A stretch of DNA of 64,000 nucleotides, taken from Tenebrio molitor. Lineage: Eukaryota > Arthropoda > Insecta > Coleoptera > Tenebrionidae. The position numbers were made by a program, and so were the translations under genes. The notes beneath the pieces are model-generated. The model was not told where the DNA came from and made no database searches. It saw nothing but the letters and a program-made list of their open reading frames with translations. Positions within the stretch are counted from its first letter, which is position 1, and each line of letters starts with the position of its first letter. Positions 1 through 10,559 of this stretch are shown piece after piece. The DNA is taken from NCBI RefSeq assembly GCF_963966145.1, contig NC_091046.1:46066001-46130000 (forward strand), in the 5' to 3' direction.

Positions 1-2421
1 ACTTGTTGAATCCCACCCCCGACAATTAAACCGCGCAATTAAAGCGATCCTGCCCGCGTAATTGCGGCCTCAATGGCGCTAATTGTCCGGAGCGCCCCCT
101 CGACAACCCTAATTGCAAAATCGGGAAATTACAGTTTTGAGGAATTTTTCTTAATTCGTCGGCTAATTGGGGTTAATTGCGTCGAGCGGCGCGCCCTGTC
201 GGGGGTAAGGTTACACACACACCCTTATACACATATACAGTTTTAAAGATCGATGCAAAGCAGGGTGTGCTGCGGAACCACAGGCCAGCTCGTTACCATG
301 GAGATGTGATGAGACGACTTCTTCTTTTTAACCTCGTTCGTGTGTCCACCGTGGGGTGGGTGGGGGTGTATGCAAACCGCGACACTAACCCGCCACCCGC
401 TGATTGCCGCCGGGACGCCCTCGACGCCGCTCTCCACTCCTAATTTATCGCAGCGCCGGACCCGACGCCGCATTCAAATGCTGGATGTTTGTAATTGGTC
501 GTTAACGAAACGGTTTTTCTGGGGGTGGGGGTGGGTTGATGATTCGCGTTTGTCTCGACGTTCAATGCGTTTTTGCAAACAGACAAAAATTAAATATGCG
601 GAAAAAAATTTTTTTTTTCTTGCAGGACCATTACATTCATTTTCAGCAAGCACAGTTTAGTATACTGGAAGAGCGTAGGTTTGAGGGAGCTTCCTGGCGC
701 GACACCACCCCGTTCTCTCATCAGCTCCGGCGCTACTTTCGCCTCGCTGTAAATATCTGGACTCATTCACCCCCTTTTTAAGGGTAAACTTCTAAACAAG
801 ATATTACTGTAGCAATCGATACCCTAAAACAGGGAGGTCCTGGTCGCGATGGTATCTGCCAGAGGGGAGGGTACGTCAAAGGCGTCATCTCGTTGCGAAG
901 ATTTAAAATTTTGTGTATTGCCCATTTTTTATGGGGGATCGGTGTCGGTCCGGAGCCGCCCCCGGTCGGGTAATGAGAACCGGGGGCGAGTTAGTATTTC
1001 ACGTGGCACACAATCAGAGAGTGCGACCGCGGCTCCGGGAGGGAATGCAAAGTAGAATTTAGATTTTACAATTGGAATAGCTATACGTCTATATATATAT
1101 GAGTGAACGGTCCAGGCGAGGGTTGTGCCGCGCGGGCCGTCTCCGGGCGGCGGCGTCAGGAAGAGGAATAGTTTGCGCGACTGCAATCGAAGCGCGATTT
1201 GAATAGCTAAGCCGAGCTAAGGTTGTTGTGTGGTGGGACAGATAAATTCTGCCGTCTTCGGACGGCTGATAAACTACAAAACGGATTGTTCGAGTGGACC
1301 ACTCATCTATCTGTCCCTCTAGCGACGGAATCGAATTTGAAATTACTTTAATTCACAAGGGAGAATCGGGATTTTTTTGCCCGTACGATTGTTAGCTAAC
1401 GACTGTTGTTAGCGATGGACGAGGAGCTGGAGGTGCTGAACGGTCATCTTCATCAAAGAGGCGACAGCACCGCGCACAATTTTCATTACTTATTCAATTC
1501 CGTCTCGTTGTCTTCTAGGGCGCCAAACCCTGTCTTCGGTTTTGTTGTTAACGATGATTTTGCATCCCCTCACGCCGCCGCCCCCTAAATTCGGTGCAGT
1601 AATCGAAGTGATGTGTGCACCGGAGTGTCGTTCCAAGTTTAAAGCCTGGTGCGAGATGTAATTAGGATCGAGTACGTGGCCTCGTCGAGGGGGCGGCGTA
1701 ATCGACCACCGGTAATATGTATCACGAGGGAAATTAACCCGCTAACTAACCGAGAGGCCGCCGCCGCCGCCTCATCTGTCTTTATGAATATGCAGAGATC
1801 CGTCCGCGGTGGGAAAAATCGGATGCGAAGTGAAAGCATGTCGCTGTTGTTGGCGCTCTTTGATGCGCGAGAACCCTAATTATCTATGCAAATGCCGATT
1901 TGCATCGAAACTTTGAACAATTGCGGACCGAAATGCTATCTCCGGAACGAGCTTTGCTGATTAGGACGGGGCCCGGGGCTGGGCTTTGTGCAGGCGCGTA
2001 TGTGCACTTTTAGGGAATTCGAGCTTTCGGTTCTTGCAACGGGGTGGAAATGTGGCAGATTTTACAGAATGTTCTGGTAATAGAGACATCTTGTAGATTG
2101 TTACGTGAGAAGTGGTAGGTCTGGTTCATCACCACGATCGAAATTCACTAAATAACTTTTAAGTCAAAAATAGTCTTGAGACTTCCTCCTCTACCTCGTT
2201 ATCAAAATCGTTTGTTTTTATCTCCTTTCAAATCATTTTCAACGATGCTACATCCCGTCTAACTTCCTCCTTTGTTTCTTTTCTACACCTTTTCTTTTAC
2301 AATCCTTCATATTTTGAAAAATGTATTCTTTGCGGTTTTCCGCGAACAAGTTATTTGTTAAAATTAAACTTTTTCATTTTTTTTTTTCATTTGTCATGTT
2401 TCCATTTTACATTCAAATATG
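1..2421. other. Gene-free, regulatory-looking block
   Basis: No open frame here has recognisable protein features. The first 190 bases hold eight TAATT/AATTA cores, most of them in CTAATTG or TTAATTG form, which are homeodomain-type sites. The stretch to about 2.0 kb is moderately GC-rich with CpGs and several short Ala/Arg-rich frames that look like composition artefacts. From about 2.1 kb the sequence becomes AT- and pyrimidine-rich with nothing identifiable until the transposon at 2.42 kb. I infer non-coding, possibly cis-regulatory DNA. Confidence 0.5.
1886..1905. promoter_or_regulatory. Inverted pair of POU octamer motifs
   Basis: A perfect octamer ATGCAAAT (1886-1893) is followed after four bases (GCCG) by its exact reverse complement ATTTGCAT (1898-1905). 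Octamers are the classic binding sites of POU-domain (Oct/Brn/Pdm-type) factors, which can bind as dimers on paired sites. The symmetry is seen directly. Binding is inference. Confidence 0.45.
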
Positions 2422-3032
2422 TACCAAACCCTCTATTTTCGGCCACCTCTAAAAACGGCCAGTTTTGAAGTTCCCAGAACAGATTATACTGAAAACCCTC
2501 CTAATAGCGGGCACCCCAATAAAACGGTCACGACCTCTCCGACAAAGGTATTATTGGAAAATGACCTGCATCTTTTACCTCTCAATAACGGTCATAAATT
2601 GTTTTCAAAAAAAAATCCTAAAATCCTTCTTTGATTGTGAGATTGTGAAAGTGATGTGGAAGAATCTGAAATTTATATGTAAAGTATCAAAGATATAAGT
2701 GTTGAAAACTAAGACGTATAAAGTTTTCTATTCTGTCATAACAAAAGTGAACTAGCTAAAGAAGTTGTTAACATTTTAGCTAATTTTGAAAATCAGGTTT
2801 TACAAACAAAAATTAAGAACTTCAAACAAACCTCTATTGAAACGTATTTCAAAAAAATGTAATCACATGATGTACTATGCCAGGCAATATTTAAAATATT
2901 TAGTGCTAATAAAGCAAGCATAAAAATAATCGACGTATGTTATTTATTCTTCACTCTCAATAACGGACACCTCCCTATAGCGGTAATTTTTACAATGAAT
3001 TTTTGTGGCCGCTATTGAGAGATTTTACTGTA
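2422..3032 (+). mobile_element. pogo/Tigger-like DNA transposon relic
   Basis: The right end, read inward, begins TACAGTAAAATCTCTCAATA and continues AGCGGCCAC. The left end, from 2422, reads TACCAAACCCTCTATTTTCG then GCCACC, a diverged copy of the same terminus. Internal subterminal repeats of the type CTCTCAATAACGG (about 2580 and 2956) and CTATAGCGG are typical of pogo/Tigger elements. Both ends abut TA, the usual target-site duplication of the Tc1/mariner/pogo group. The element is about 0.6 kb, so most of the transposase is deleted. Only its C-terminal tail survives, at 2722-2862. Confidence 0.7.
2722..2862 (+). pseudogene. pogo-type transposase C-terminal fragment
   Basis: This frame opens after a stop at 2719-2721 and ends at a stop at 2860-2862. 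It encodes about 46 residues. The tail reads ...KNFKQTSIETYFKKM. Transposases of the pogo/Tigger family end in a short basic tail with a KQTTLDRFF-like motif, and the Drosophila pogo protein is reported to bind PCNA through such a motif. Here QTSIETYF fits the PIP-box pattern Q-x-x-I-x-x-Y-F. The HTH and DDE domains are absent, so this is a decayed internal-deletion derivative with no expected activity. The assignment rests on the tail plus the terminal repeats around it. Confidence 0.6.
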
Positions 3033-3204
3033 TTTCATTTACAATATTTCCATCTTTTGGCGAATTTTCTTTATTCTTCAGCGATGTACTTGTGCCTTGG
3101 TATCACTTCTTTTGTTCTTTTTTTATTCTGCTCTGACCTTATTTTTTGTCTTTTTTTTCTTGTCTTGTCACTTTTCCACCTCTCTCTTTCATCACCACTT
3201 TAAA

Positions 3205-3880
3205 CAGTTCTCCACGAACGTATCGAATCTCGAAAAATTCCAAGAAAATTCACAATTATAAGAAAAATCACAAGGAATTCATCCCTGTCACTACATTCCA
3301 CTTAGCTCTGCTGGTTTGACCATGACGAACACTCAAATTGTCCTCTTGGTTTCAGGAAATTTTGAACCATCATACTCTACCATCTGGAATATGGGAAAAT
3401 CGCCCACACCAGAAGCTTCAAAATGGTCCCATTACTGAGAAACCGACAAACCATTTCGATCGGAGAACTTTTTTTTAAATTCGCGAAATAATTGATTTCT
3501 TCTAGTGATCTGTTATTGTTGAAAATTTTCCGGTGAAATTTGGTACATTGGCGTATTTTGACATACAGAAGGCAAAAATGAAGTCAGATTGGAAGTACGA
3601 GGACAAATACATTTTTTCAACTGCTTTTTCACTTTTCGCTCCTTTCTTGACACTGCCTCTTTAGACCGGTCATCACGGATGCATCTGAGCTCCTAGACTC
3701 CCAAAAAAATTCACACTCATGCGAAAAAGAACGAAAAATCCGTTTCTGCCACCAGTTTTTACCTAGCTCTACTAGTTTGTTTATGATGAAGCCTCAAAAT
3801 GTCTGATGGTTGATTCCTACTCTACTGGCAGGAATGTGGAAAAACTTACTATTGGAATCGACTCAAAACGGCTTAATTAG
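3205..3880. repeat. Dispersed copy of the 491-bp repeat family
   Basis: About 1.4 units of the repeat that forms the array at 51.95-55.57 kb. Shared landmarks are a gaaatttggtacattggcgt block at 3536, a following aag/gcaaaaatgaagtcagatt block, the CAAAATGGTCCCATTAC block near 3420, and the ATTCACA...GAAAAA block near 3245 and 3707. It is more diverged than the copies inside the array. No protein is implied. Confidence 0.65.
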
Positions 3881-3910
3881 GTACTCTAAAATCACTTGTT
3901 ATTTACATTA

Positions 3911-4003
3911 GAGTAGGTACGATAGGAGGATTTGCCAGCGTAGGTTTCAGGTTCGAGGCGAAGCCGAGTGCCTGATTAGTTGGAGCGCTGGAAAATACCT
4001 ACC
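3911..4003. repeat. Imperfect foldback
   Basis: A left arm ending ggaggatttgccagcg (3925-3940) is matched in reverse complement by cgctggaaaatacctacc (3986-4003). The loop contains a second small stem, CGAGGCGAAGCCGAGTG. It may be the end of a small DNA transposon. No target duplication could be assigned. Confidence 0.3.
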
Positions 4004-4149
4004 TTACGACATGTGTATTAGACTTTTCGGCTGATCAAATGTTTTATTTTGAATTTTTACAGATTACAGGGCTGCCAACCCGATAGGTTGTATTTTCTAC
4101 ATTATGATTATGATTAGGTACACATGATCCTAACGTAGCGAAAATATTT

Positions 4150-5311
4150 TGAAGCAAAGATTATTAATATCTTCTGGAAGAAGAAAGGGCGAACAAGAAG
4201 AAGAGACAAATGAAGAGTGCAGAGAACTAACGTAAACAAAGACGAGCGAGTGAGAGATGATGAGCAGAAAACAGCGGGGAAGAAAGAGAGGTCATACCGA
4301 AATCGCCGAAAGTAAGGAAAGAAAGGAGCAGGAGAGAAAGAGAAGAGGGTAAGACGTCTGAAGAAGACACGAACCCATTCAGAAAGAGTTTCACAGCGGG
4401 AAGTAGAAGTGAAGAAGGAAATAGAAGCAAAGAAATGGATAAGGAAATGAAAACCATGATTAGAGAGATAAGAGAGGATACGGCGGAAATAAGAGAGGAG
4501 AACAAATTACTAAGAAAGGAATTAGTGACGGTGAGGGGGGCTAAGGAAAGAATTAGCGGCAGTGAGAGAGGAAATGAGAGGAAGAGAAGAAAAATGGCAG
4601 ACGGAGAAGGCAGGACTGGATGAAAAGGATGAAAATGGTAGAGGAAAAGATGGAAGAAAGAGAAAAGAAGGAAAGAAAGAATAATGTTATAATAACCGGA
4701 ATAGGGGGAATAAGAAGAAATATAGAAAGGGATGAAAGAATGGTTAGAAAGGGAGATAGGAGTGAAAGTGAACGTAAAGGAAGCATTTAAAATAAATAAA
4801 GATAAGATGATGCTTGTAAAAATAGAAAGTTGGAACCAGAAGAAGAACATTATCCTAAATAAGAATAAGTTGAAGGAAAGAAAAGGTGAAAGGATGTATA
4901 TAGATGACGATTTGACAAACGAAGAAAAGAAAACACAAAAGAAGTTAAAAGAGGTGACTAGAGAAGAGAGAAATAGAGGAAAAAGGGTGAAAATAGGATA
5001 CAGGAAGATACAGATAAACGGGGAACGGTTTGTATGGACTGAGAGAGAGGAGAAACGGAAGAAACACTTTTAGAAGAAGAAAAGACGAACTGGCGAGAAA
5101 AGGTACAAAGAGAAGGTGAATAAAAACATAGATGGACAAAGAAACCGGAAACCGGAAAAGAAGCACCAAGGGGAACAGGGTGGGGATAGGAATTGAAAAT
5201 GTTATGTTTGGAAATTTTGGAATTGTGTTTTGTGTTTAAATAGATTGATGCACATATTTTTAAAAATGTAAGGAATCTGAAAGCCCGTAGGGCAAAAATA
5301 AAGCATAATAA
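4150..5311 (+). mobile_element. Non-LTR retrotransposon lacking ORF2
   Basis: This strongly A/G-rich plus-strand element carries a broken ORF1 (4435-5073). It then passes directly into a 3' UTR ending aagcccgtagggcaaaaata plus aagc and an ataataata tail (5281-5311). The same 3' terminus, as AGCCCGGAGGGCAAATAAAG, closes the minus-strand element at 37.84 kb, where ORF2 C-terminal sequence lies next to it. No reverse transcriptase or endonuclease sequence is found between ORF1 and the tail here, so ORF2 appears to be deleted. The clade was not assigned. Confidence 0.65.
4435..5073 (+). pseudogene. Retrotransposon ORF1 protein, frameshifted
   Basis: This is read in three pieces. 4435-4623 encodes a charged coiled-coil segment (IREENKLLRKEL). 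4620-4800 continues with KKERKNNVIITGI, the KNN(I/V)(V/I)ITG motif of L1-like ORF1 RNA-binding regions. 4732-5073 supplies the C-terminal domain with INKDKMMLVKIESW, YIDDDLTNEE, KKLKEVTREER and KIGYRKIQINGERFVW. The frame changes between about 4620 and 4740, so the copy is a pseudogene. Such proteins bind the element's RNA and act as chaperones in ribonucleoprotein particles. The second copy at 11759-12493 shares domain order and motifs (YIDDDLT there reads FIDNDR). The large opposite-strand frame at 4227-4850 is only the pyrimidine-rich complement. Confidence 0.65.
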
Positions 5312-5649
5312 TACAGGGTTATTCTAAATGATTGTAGTCGAAGTAGGCGTGAAAACTGAATGTAAAATTTATGGTTGCCGCTCCACATAAAAAAAATCAT
5401 CAAAATGATGTGTTAAATTGGGTGCAAAACAACTCAATATTTTTAAAATTGATTCTAGAACAACTCACTATTTCTGGATTCAATCGTTAATTTAACAAAA
5501 ATAAATAAAATCCTCATCACCGCACTTTTCACCTAAAAAATGACAGTGACAGCGACACAACTGACAGTTCACATGAAAGCGGCAAAAACGTAATAACATG
5601 GGCATGGCCTACTTCGACTACAATCATTTAGATTTAGAATAACCCTGTA
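5312..5649. mobile_element. MITE with TACAGGGTTATTCT termini
   Basis: The left end, TACAGGGTTATTCTAAATGA, continues to a GTAGTCGAAGTAGGC block. The right end is its reverse complement, GCCTACTTCGACTACAATCA then a six-base insertion and AGAATAACCCTGTA. Arms are about 37 bases, the total is 338 bp, and both outer ends read TA, consistent with a Tc1/mariner-type target duplication. There is no coding capacity. It sits immediately behind the A/T tail of the retrotransposon at 4150-5311. Confidence 0.8.
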
Positions 5650-8020
5650 CATAATTATGTAATACAATGGAAGTTTGAGCTTTTTTGCACCTTCATTTTC
5701 ACATTTGTGTGACCAGATGGTTTTAATCGTGACTGTTTCTGGAATTAATCTAGACCATTCCACATTTTGTTCTTGAAAATTTGTCAGTTCCCAACAGTTC
5801 GATCCGATCCGTTTCTTCGTATCCAGAATCAGAAATCGTTCCTCACTTTTCTTCTTCTTCCCGGTTATCTTCATTCCAATTGTTATTGTCACAGATTCTT
5901 TTTAGTCGCTTGCCATCTCTCATCATTTGCAAAATTCCCCACCTCCCTTCTGTTGCATGCCTTTCGTCGCGTTGTCCCTTGTCCGCCTCGTCCCTACCCT
6001 GTGCCACCTCCGTCTGCGAGTAAACCGCGTCGAAGTTCAATAAAGCAGCGGCGCCTTATCTCAAACGTCCATCTCGGTCCGATGATTACATAAAACCTGC
6101 GCAACATATGGCTCATTTCACCGGAACGCAGCCTCCGTCCGAGTTTATTGGCTCCGGAGCGTCGTCGACCTGCGACCTTAGCGCGTGCCGGCGCAATTAA
6201 ATCCCCGAAAATGCCTAAACGCGTTCCGGGCCGGTCCGGGCGCGCGGTTTTCCCGCTCCGCCATGGCCGCCGGTCGGGCGGTGTTCCGGCGGCGAGGTTG
6301 GGCCCTTGACTTGCAGATGTCGCGACGATACCGCTGACCGCCGACCGGAGGCGGATTAAAAATTGAACGGCCACGCTATAACGAACCACTTCTGGGAAAG
6401 AGTCGCCAGGTTTTAACCTTTCATTTAAATTGTGCCACGATCGGTTATTACAGAGGGTTGTGTATCGATTCCGGATAGGCAGTGTGATTACGCTTTGAAT
6501 AAATGGCGAGCCGGTCTCGAATTGGGACCTAATTGCGCCGCATTTACTCGGTAATTGCGTGCGACGAAAGACAGGACATGATAAATTAAAAGCTTATCTG
6601 CATGTCCGCGAGTTGTCGTTACAAACTGTGACAAACAGGTGAGCGAGGGGATGATTTTTTCGGACGGGGCGTCGAGGGACTGCTGAATTTTTTAAACGGT
6701 GCGACGTTTCCACGAGCTTTCGATGCGGATTAAAGCATTTTTTACGAATTTCGAGAGAGCTTAATACAACTGAAACGGAAATAAACTCACTCAACAAAAA
6801 AATTAAGTCCGATTTAAAGTACGGACGCAAGGTGATCAACAAGGACTGTTTCCGTTGGTAATACTGGATTTTATTTTTAAATGGTACAACTGGACCAACT
6901 TCCGGTCGTTGACAGCCGCATCATTGACAAGTGACATTTGACAGTTCAAATTAAATTAAACATGCTGCTAAAAAGAAGAGTTAATTTATGTTTGGGGCAA
7001 AATGGGGGACACTTCAAGCATTTCTTTTATTTCATTTTTAGATAATTGTCCTGTCTTTCAAGTTTACTTTCTTTTACCGTTAATTTTTACTCTCATAACC
7101 TACCATTTTGTTGCTGTTAATGTTACGTCAGATATCTGTCAAATAAAACATATACGGTGGCAGTGTTGCCAACAGCCAAAAACAATTGTATTGCTAACTC
7201 AAACAGACCTTGATCACTTTGTATTTTTCTTTTCGTCCCTTTACAGCGTCACTAAGGACTGAAACTGATAAATTTGACGAATTGCCAAAGAGTTGGTTAT
7301 CATAAATGATTCGAATTAAAATCATTAGCAAAACAAACATTGAAAGTAGCTTTACCCGTTGGGACAACAACTTTCAAGGGATTTTTTTCTGGAGTGTAAT
7401 GGACGCTCCATAAAATCCTTCAGAATTGCTGTAAACCTTAATATTATTGTCCATTAATGTTGTGACAACTTTTCGTTTCTCTAGTTGATGTTTTACAGTT
7501 TATCTCTTCTTGCTAAAGTACAGTTTTGCAGTTAGATGCATAAAAGTATATAAAAAAGAATTAAAAAAAAATGTTAAAACATATTTCGGATCCAAAGACT
7601 GTTTCCTAAATGATAAAATAACTAAACTGTCCTTCACATTTTTCGGCAATTTAAAAACAATTTTCCAGATTTTTTGAAGTACTCGAAATAATTATTATTG
7701 TTTTTTTCCGTTTTGTGACTCTTAGGTATTTAAAATTGCGGTAAAAAATACATTTAAAACAAGCAGAATTTCTTATTTTGCCAAAGAAGGATTTAAGAAA
7801 TCAGCACAATTAAAAGATCACATTTCGAAGATCTAAACATTTTAGAATAAAGACGCCACCACTAAGAGGCAGTGTATGCAGAAAAAGACTGTTTTAGAGA
7901 AGAAAATGGAAAAGAAACTAAAAAAGAAATAATAGTCGCATATTTATAAAGAATTTTTATTGTTTTATTTTTGTATCTGATGTTCCCCTAAAAATTTATT
8001 TTTGCTACACACAGAGAACG
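5650..8020. other. Gene-free stretch
   Basis: 5.99-6.40 kb is GC-rich with many CpGs (for example GCGCGCGGTTTTCCCGCTCC near 6240) and produces Arg/Pro-rich frames on the minus strand that resemble no protein family. 6.6-7.99 kb is AT-rich. No transposon ends, RNA genes or splice-site-bounded coding exon could be supported. Confidence 0.45.
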
Positions 8021-8022
8021 AA

Positions 8023-8144
8023 ATACCGTGCGATCGAATAAAAAAAAATCATAGTAGGCGAAAATGGTGGTTTGAACCAATCAAAGCATCAGAACAGCAC
8101 AATCCAGGCAATTCGATTTTTTTCTATTCGATCGCACGATATTA
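8023..8144. repeat. Inverted repeat with GTGCGATCGAATA arms
   Basis: The left arm ATACCGTGCGATCGAATA plus an A-run (8023-8050) is mirrored by TCTATTCGATCGCACGATAT (about 8116-8144). It is probably a small foldback or MITE end. No protein. Confidence 0.6.
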
Positions 8145-8195
8145 CGAACCACTTCATTCACTACAATACCACTTTATTAATTCCCTTGCACCAAA

Positions 8196-8405
8196 TATCG
8201 GGTGTTCATTTAAATTAATTCTCAAAGTAGGCGTTGACGAGTCGATTGTGAACGCCCCACGGATTACAGATCACGGATCAGCTGTTTAAATCTAACCTCA
8301 GTTTTTGCGTTATTCGTGCTTTTACTCTGCAGACTGACAAGGGGTGCGTTCACAATCAACTCTTCAATGCCAGCTTTAAGGATAAATTTAATTGAACACT
8401 CGATA
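8196..8405. mobile_element. 210-bp MITE, TATCGGGTGTTCA termini
   Basis: The left arm TATCGGGTGTTCATTTAAAT continues through a GTAGGCGTTGACGAGTCGAT block to GTGAACGCCCC. The right arm is its imperfect reverse complement, from GGGGTGCGTTCACAATCAAC to TTGAACACTCGATA. Arms are about 60 bases each and enclose a loop of about 85 bp. It is non-coding. The ends read TATCG/CGATA, compatible with a TA or ATAT target duplication. Confidence 0.75.
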
Positions 8406-8410
8406 TAATT

Positions 8411-8482
8411 TATTACTAAACTAAAGCTAACGCGCATTTGGACAGCCAAGCTGACACCGTCGCTCAGCTTTAGTTTAGTATA
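8411..8482. repeat. Short inverted repeat around GACACCGTCG
   Basis: TACTAAACTAAAGCTAACG (8411-8430) is mirrored by GCTCAGCTTTAGTTTAGTA (8463-8481). It directly abuts the MITE on its left and another foldback on its right. Confidence 0.55.
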
Positions 8483-8646
8483 TGTCTTGGATTTTCTGAT
8501 GGGCTATGAGTCATATCTGCGCAAATGACGAATATCGTTCTCAAGTAGATGCTACAAACCGACGTTTTGATTTACAGATTTTTCACTGTTTTACTTTTGC
8601 GCAGATATTGCCAAGGTCACAGCCTATGAGAGAATCCAACACCTGC
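8483..8646. repeat. Inverted repeat with ATCTGCGCAAA arms
   Basis: CTTGGATTTTCTGATGGGCT...ATATCTGCGCAAA (8483-8526) is mirrored by TTTTGCGCAGATATTG...AGCCTATGAGAGAATCCAAC (8596-8642). The arms are imperfect, about 45 bases. It is the fourth foldback in 0.65 kb. Confidence 0.55.
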
Positions 8647-8649
8647 AAT

Positions 8650-10530
8650 AACGTGTATATTTTTTCATTTCCCTTGCTTAATCTGCGTTCAGAAGCTAAC
8701 CAATTTGGAGTACCTAGCTCGTGCATTTTTAAGCGTATGTCTGTTAAGCTACGACAAGCATTTTCCAAACCACGCCCAACTCCAAACGAACAAGTTATTA
8801 AACACCCGTTATCTTTTTGCAAACGTAGTTCTTAGAATGGTTTTCACAAGACCTATCATAATTTTATTCTCTACTCAGCTCAGTTTTAGTTTTCTTTTTG
8901 TTTTTTAACAGTATTTTTTTTCTACTGCGTTTTATTTTTTTTATGATTTCAAATTATCATACTAAATTTAACAAATTCTTTTCTTACCTTATTCCCGCAT
9001 GATTTACTACTATTATTATTACCAGATTAGTACTATTATTATTTCTTTCTTTTCCCCCCTTATTAAACTCTTAACAGTTAACAATTCACATGGAAGGCTG
9101 AATCCACAAAACACGCATGTTTTCCGCCATTATAATAATCACATTTAATTTTTTTAAATTAGTTTAAACAAATCTATTTGTTACTACTCTCGTGGCAAAT
9201 TATTTTTATCGCAATTATCATAATTGTCGACAATTTGTAGACGAAAAGTGTACAATTCAACCGTCCCACTCTTAGACTCAACAAAGTAAACACATTTAAA
9301 TAAATTTTTTTGATAAAACGAACAAAATGAAAGTGTTTCGAAACAAACCGATTACAAGACGAAAATCGGTGACAACATAATTTAGATCTGAGTGAGTCGG
9401 CGTTGACATAATAGAAGGATGATTGTCAATATTGGAAAACAATAATAAAAACGACTCAGAACATTAATAACTTTTATTCAAAATCTATCTGGAGATCTGC
9501 TCGATTACATTATTGGTGATGTGGGTAGCGACATGGTCAAAAAGTGTATCGATAAATTATATTTGAGAAAAATGTCGACACCAACGAACAGATCAATTAG
9601 AACTAATTTTGCAGAAAAAAAAACCTAGATCCGGATTGGTTCAATTTTGTTGTTTCTCCTGGAGTCAGGAATTAATTCTAGATGTTTGTTTTAGAATTTC
9701 ATTGATGTCTCAAGATTTATGACGTCCCCGGCTAAAATATATTCAAACTTTCACTTCATCACGATTTGATTGGGTCGTCCTTTTTGTTTCTAATCGATCT
9801 GTGTGTATTGGGTTGTGAAATGGACCGCCAACGTCCCATTTGTATGTCACACGTCCCTCCATCCATCAGGCGTGTGATTTACCTACGGTCATAGGCGTGT
9901 GGAAGCTAGACCATAACAGGTGAACGTTTCATCAAAGCTCCGCGTTCCCGCCGAGGATCCATAAATCACATAAAAACGTCCCACCTCGACTACCAGTCGT
10001 CCCATCATCCTGGTACAATTAAAAATGATCATATGTAAAACACGTACCTCTGCTCTTTGTGTCTCGGAGCTGCTCGCTTTCATAATAAACAAGCGTCGAG
10101 GGCCTCCGGAAAAAATGATATACATGTGGAACGAGTTAACGACGGTCACGATTTAATAACGTCATTTATATGAGGTACCTGCTTGTAAAAAACTCGTAAA
10201 AGACAGATATCATTCCCGAAAATTAATCGGGGCCCGGAGTTTCCCCGGAAAGCGCTCCGGTGCGCGTCTCTGACCGGTTGATGACAACAGAACTATTTGC
10301 ATACATGAATGAATTTGTCGACATTAATTTCATTACCTACGTATTTCGAGGAATTTTTATAGGACTGGGTTTATGTGGTGTCGTGACATTAGAGATCGAT
10401 ATCGTAGGTCAAAGCTGTTGAATTTAAATTTTAAATGACTCCACAATGCTGACTGCATCGGCATTATTTTAACCGTTGTTCATCTCGGAACGCACGTGTC
10501 TCGCGATATCCATTAAAAGCGGCGCAATTT
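8650..10530. other. Gene-free, mostly AT-rich stretch
   Basis: 8.85-9.5 kb is A/T-rich with runs of T. 9.7-10.5 kb is mixed composition with CpGs. I found no mobile element ends or plausible exons. Confidence 0.4.
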
Positions 10531-10533
10531 GAA

Positions 10534-10558
10534 TTTGGCGCCCAGTGACGTCACCAAT
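10534..10558. promoter_or_regulatory. E2F-like, CRE and CCAAT motifs in one block
   Basis: TTTGGCGCC (10534-10542, E2F-like), a full CRE palindrome TGACGTCA (10546-10553) and CCAAT (10554-10558) lie end to end. Full CRE-CCAAT adjacency is typical of proximal promoters bound by CREB/ATF and NF-Y. No transcript start was identified, so the function is inferred. Confidence 0.35.
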
Positions 10559-10559
10559 T

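Noticed and set aside
4227..4850. 207-codon minus-strand frame rich in Ser, Leu and Phe
   Set aside because: It is the complement of the A/G-rich retrotransposon ORF1. The composition mimics membrane segments, but the conserved motifs lie on the plus strand.
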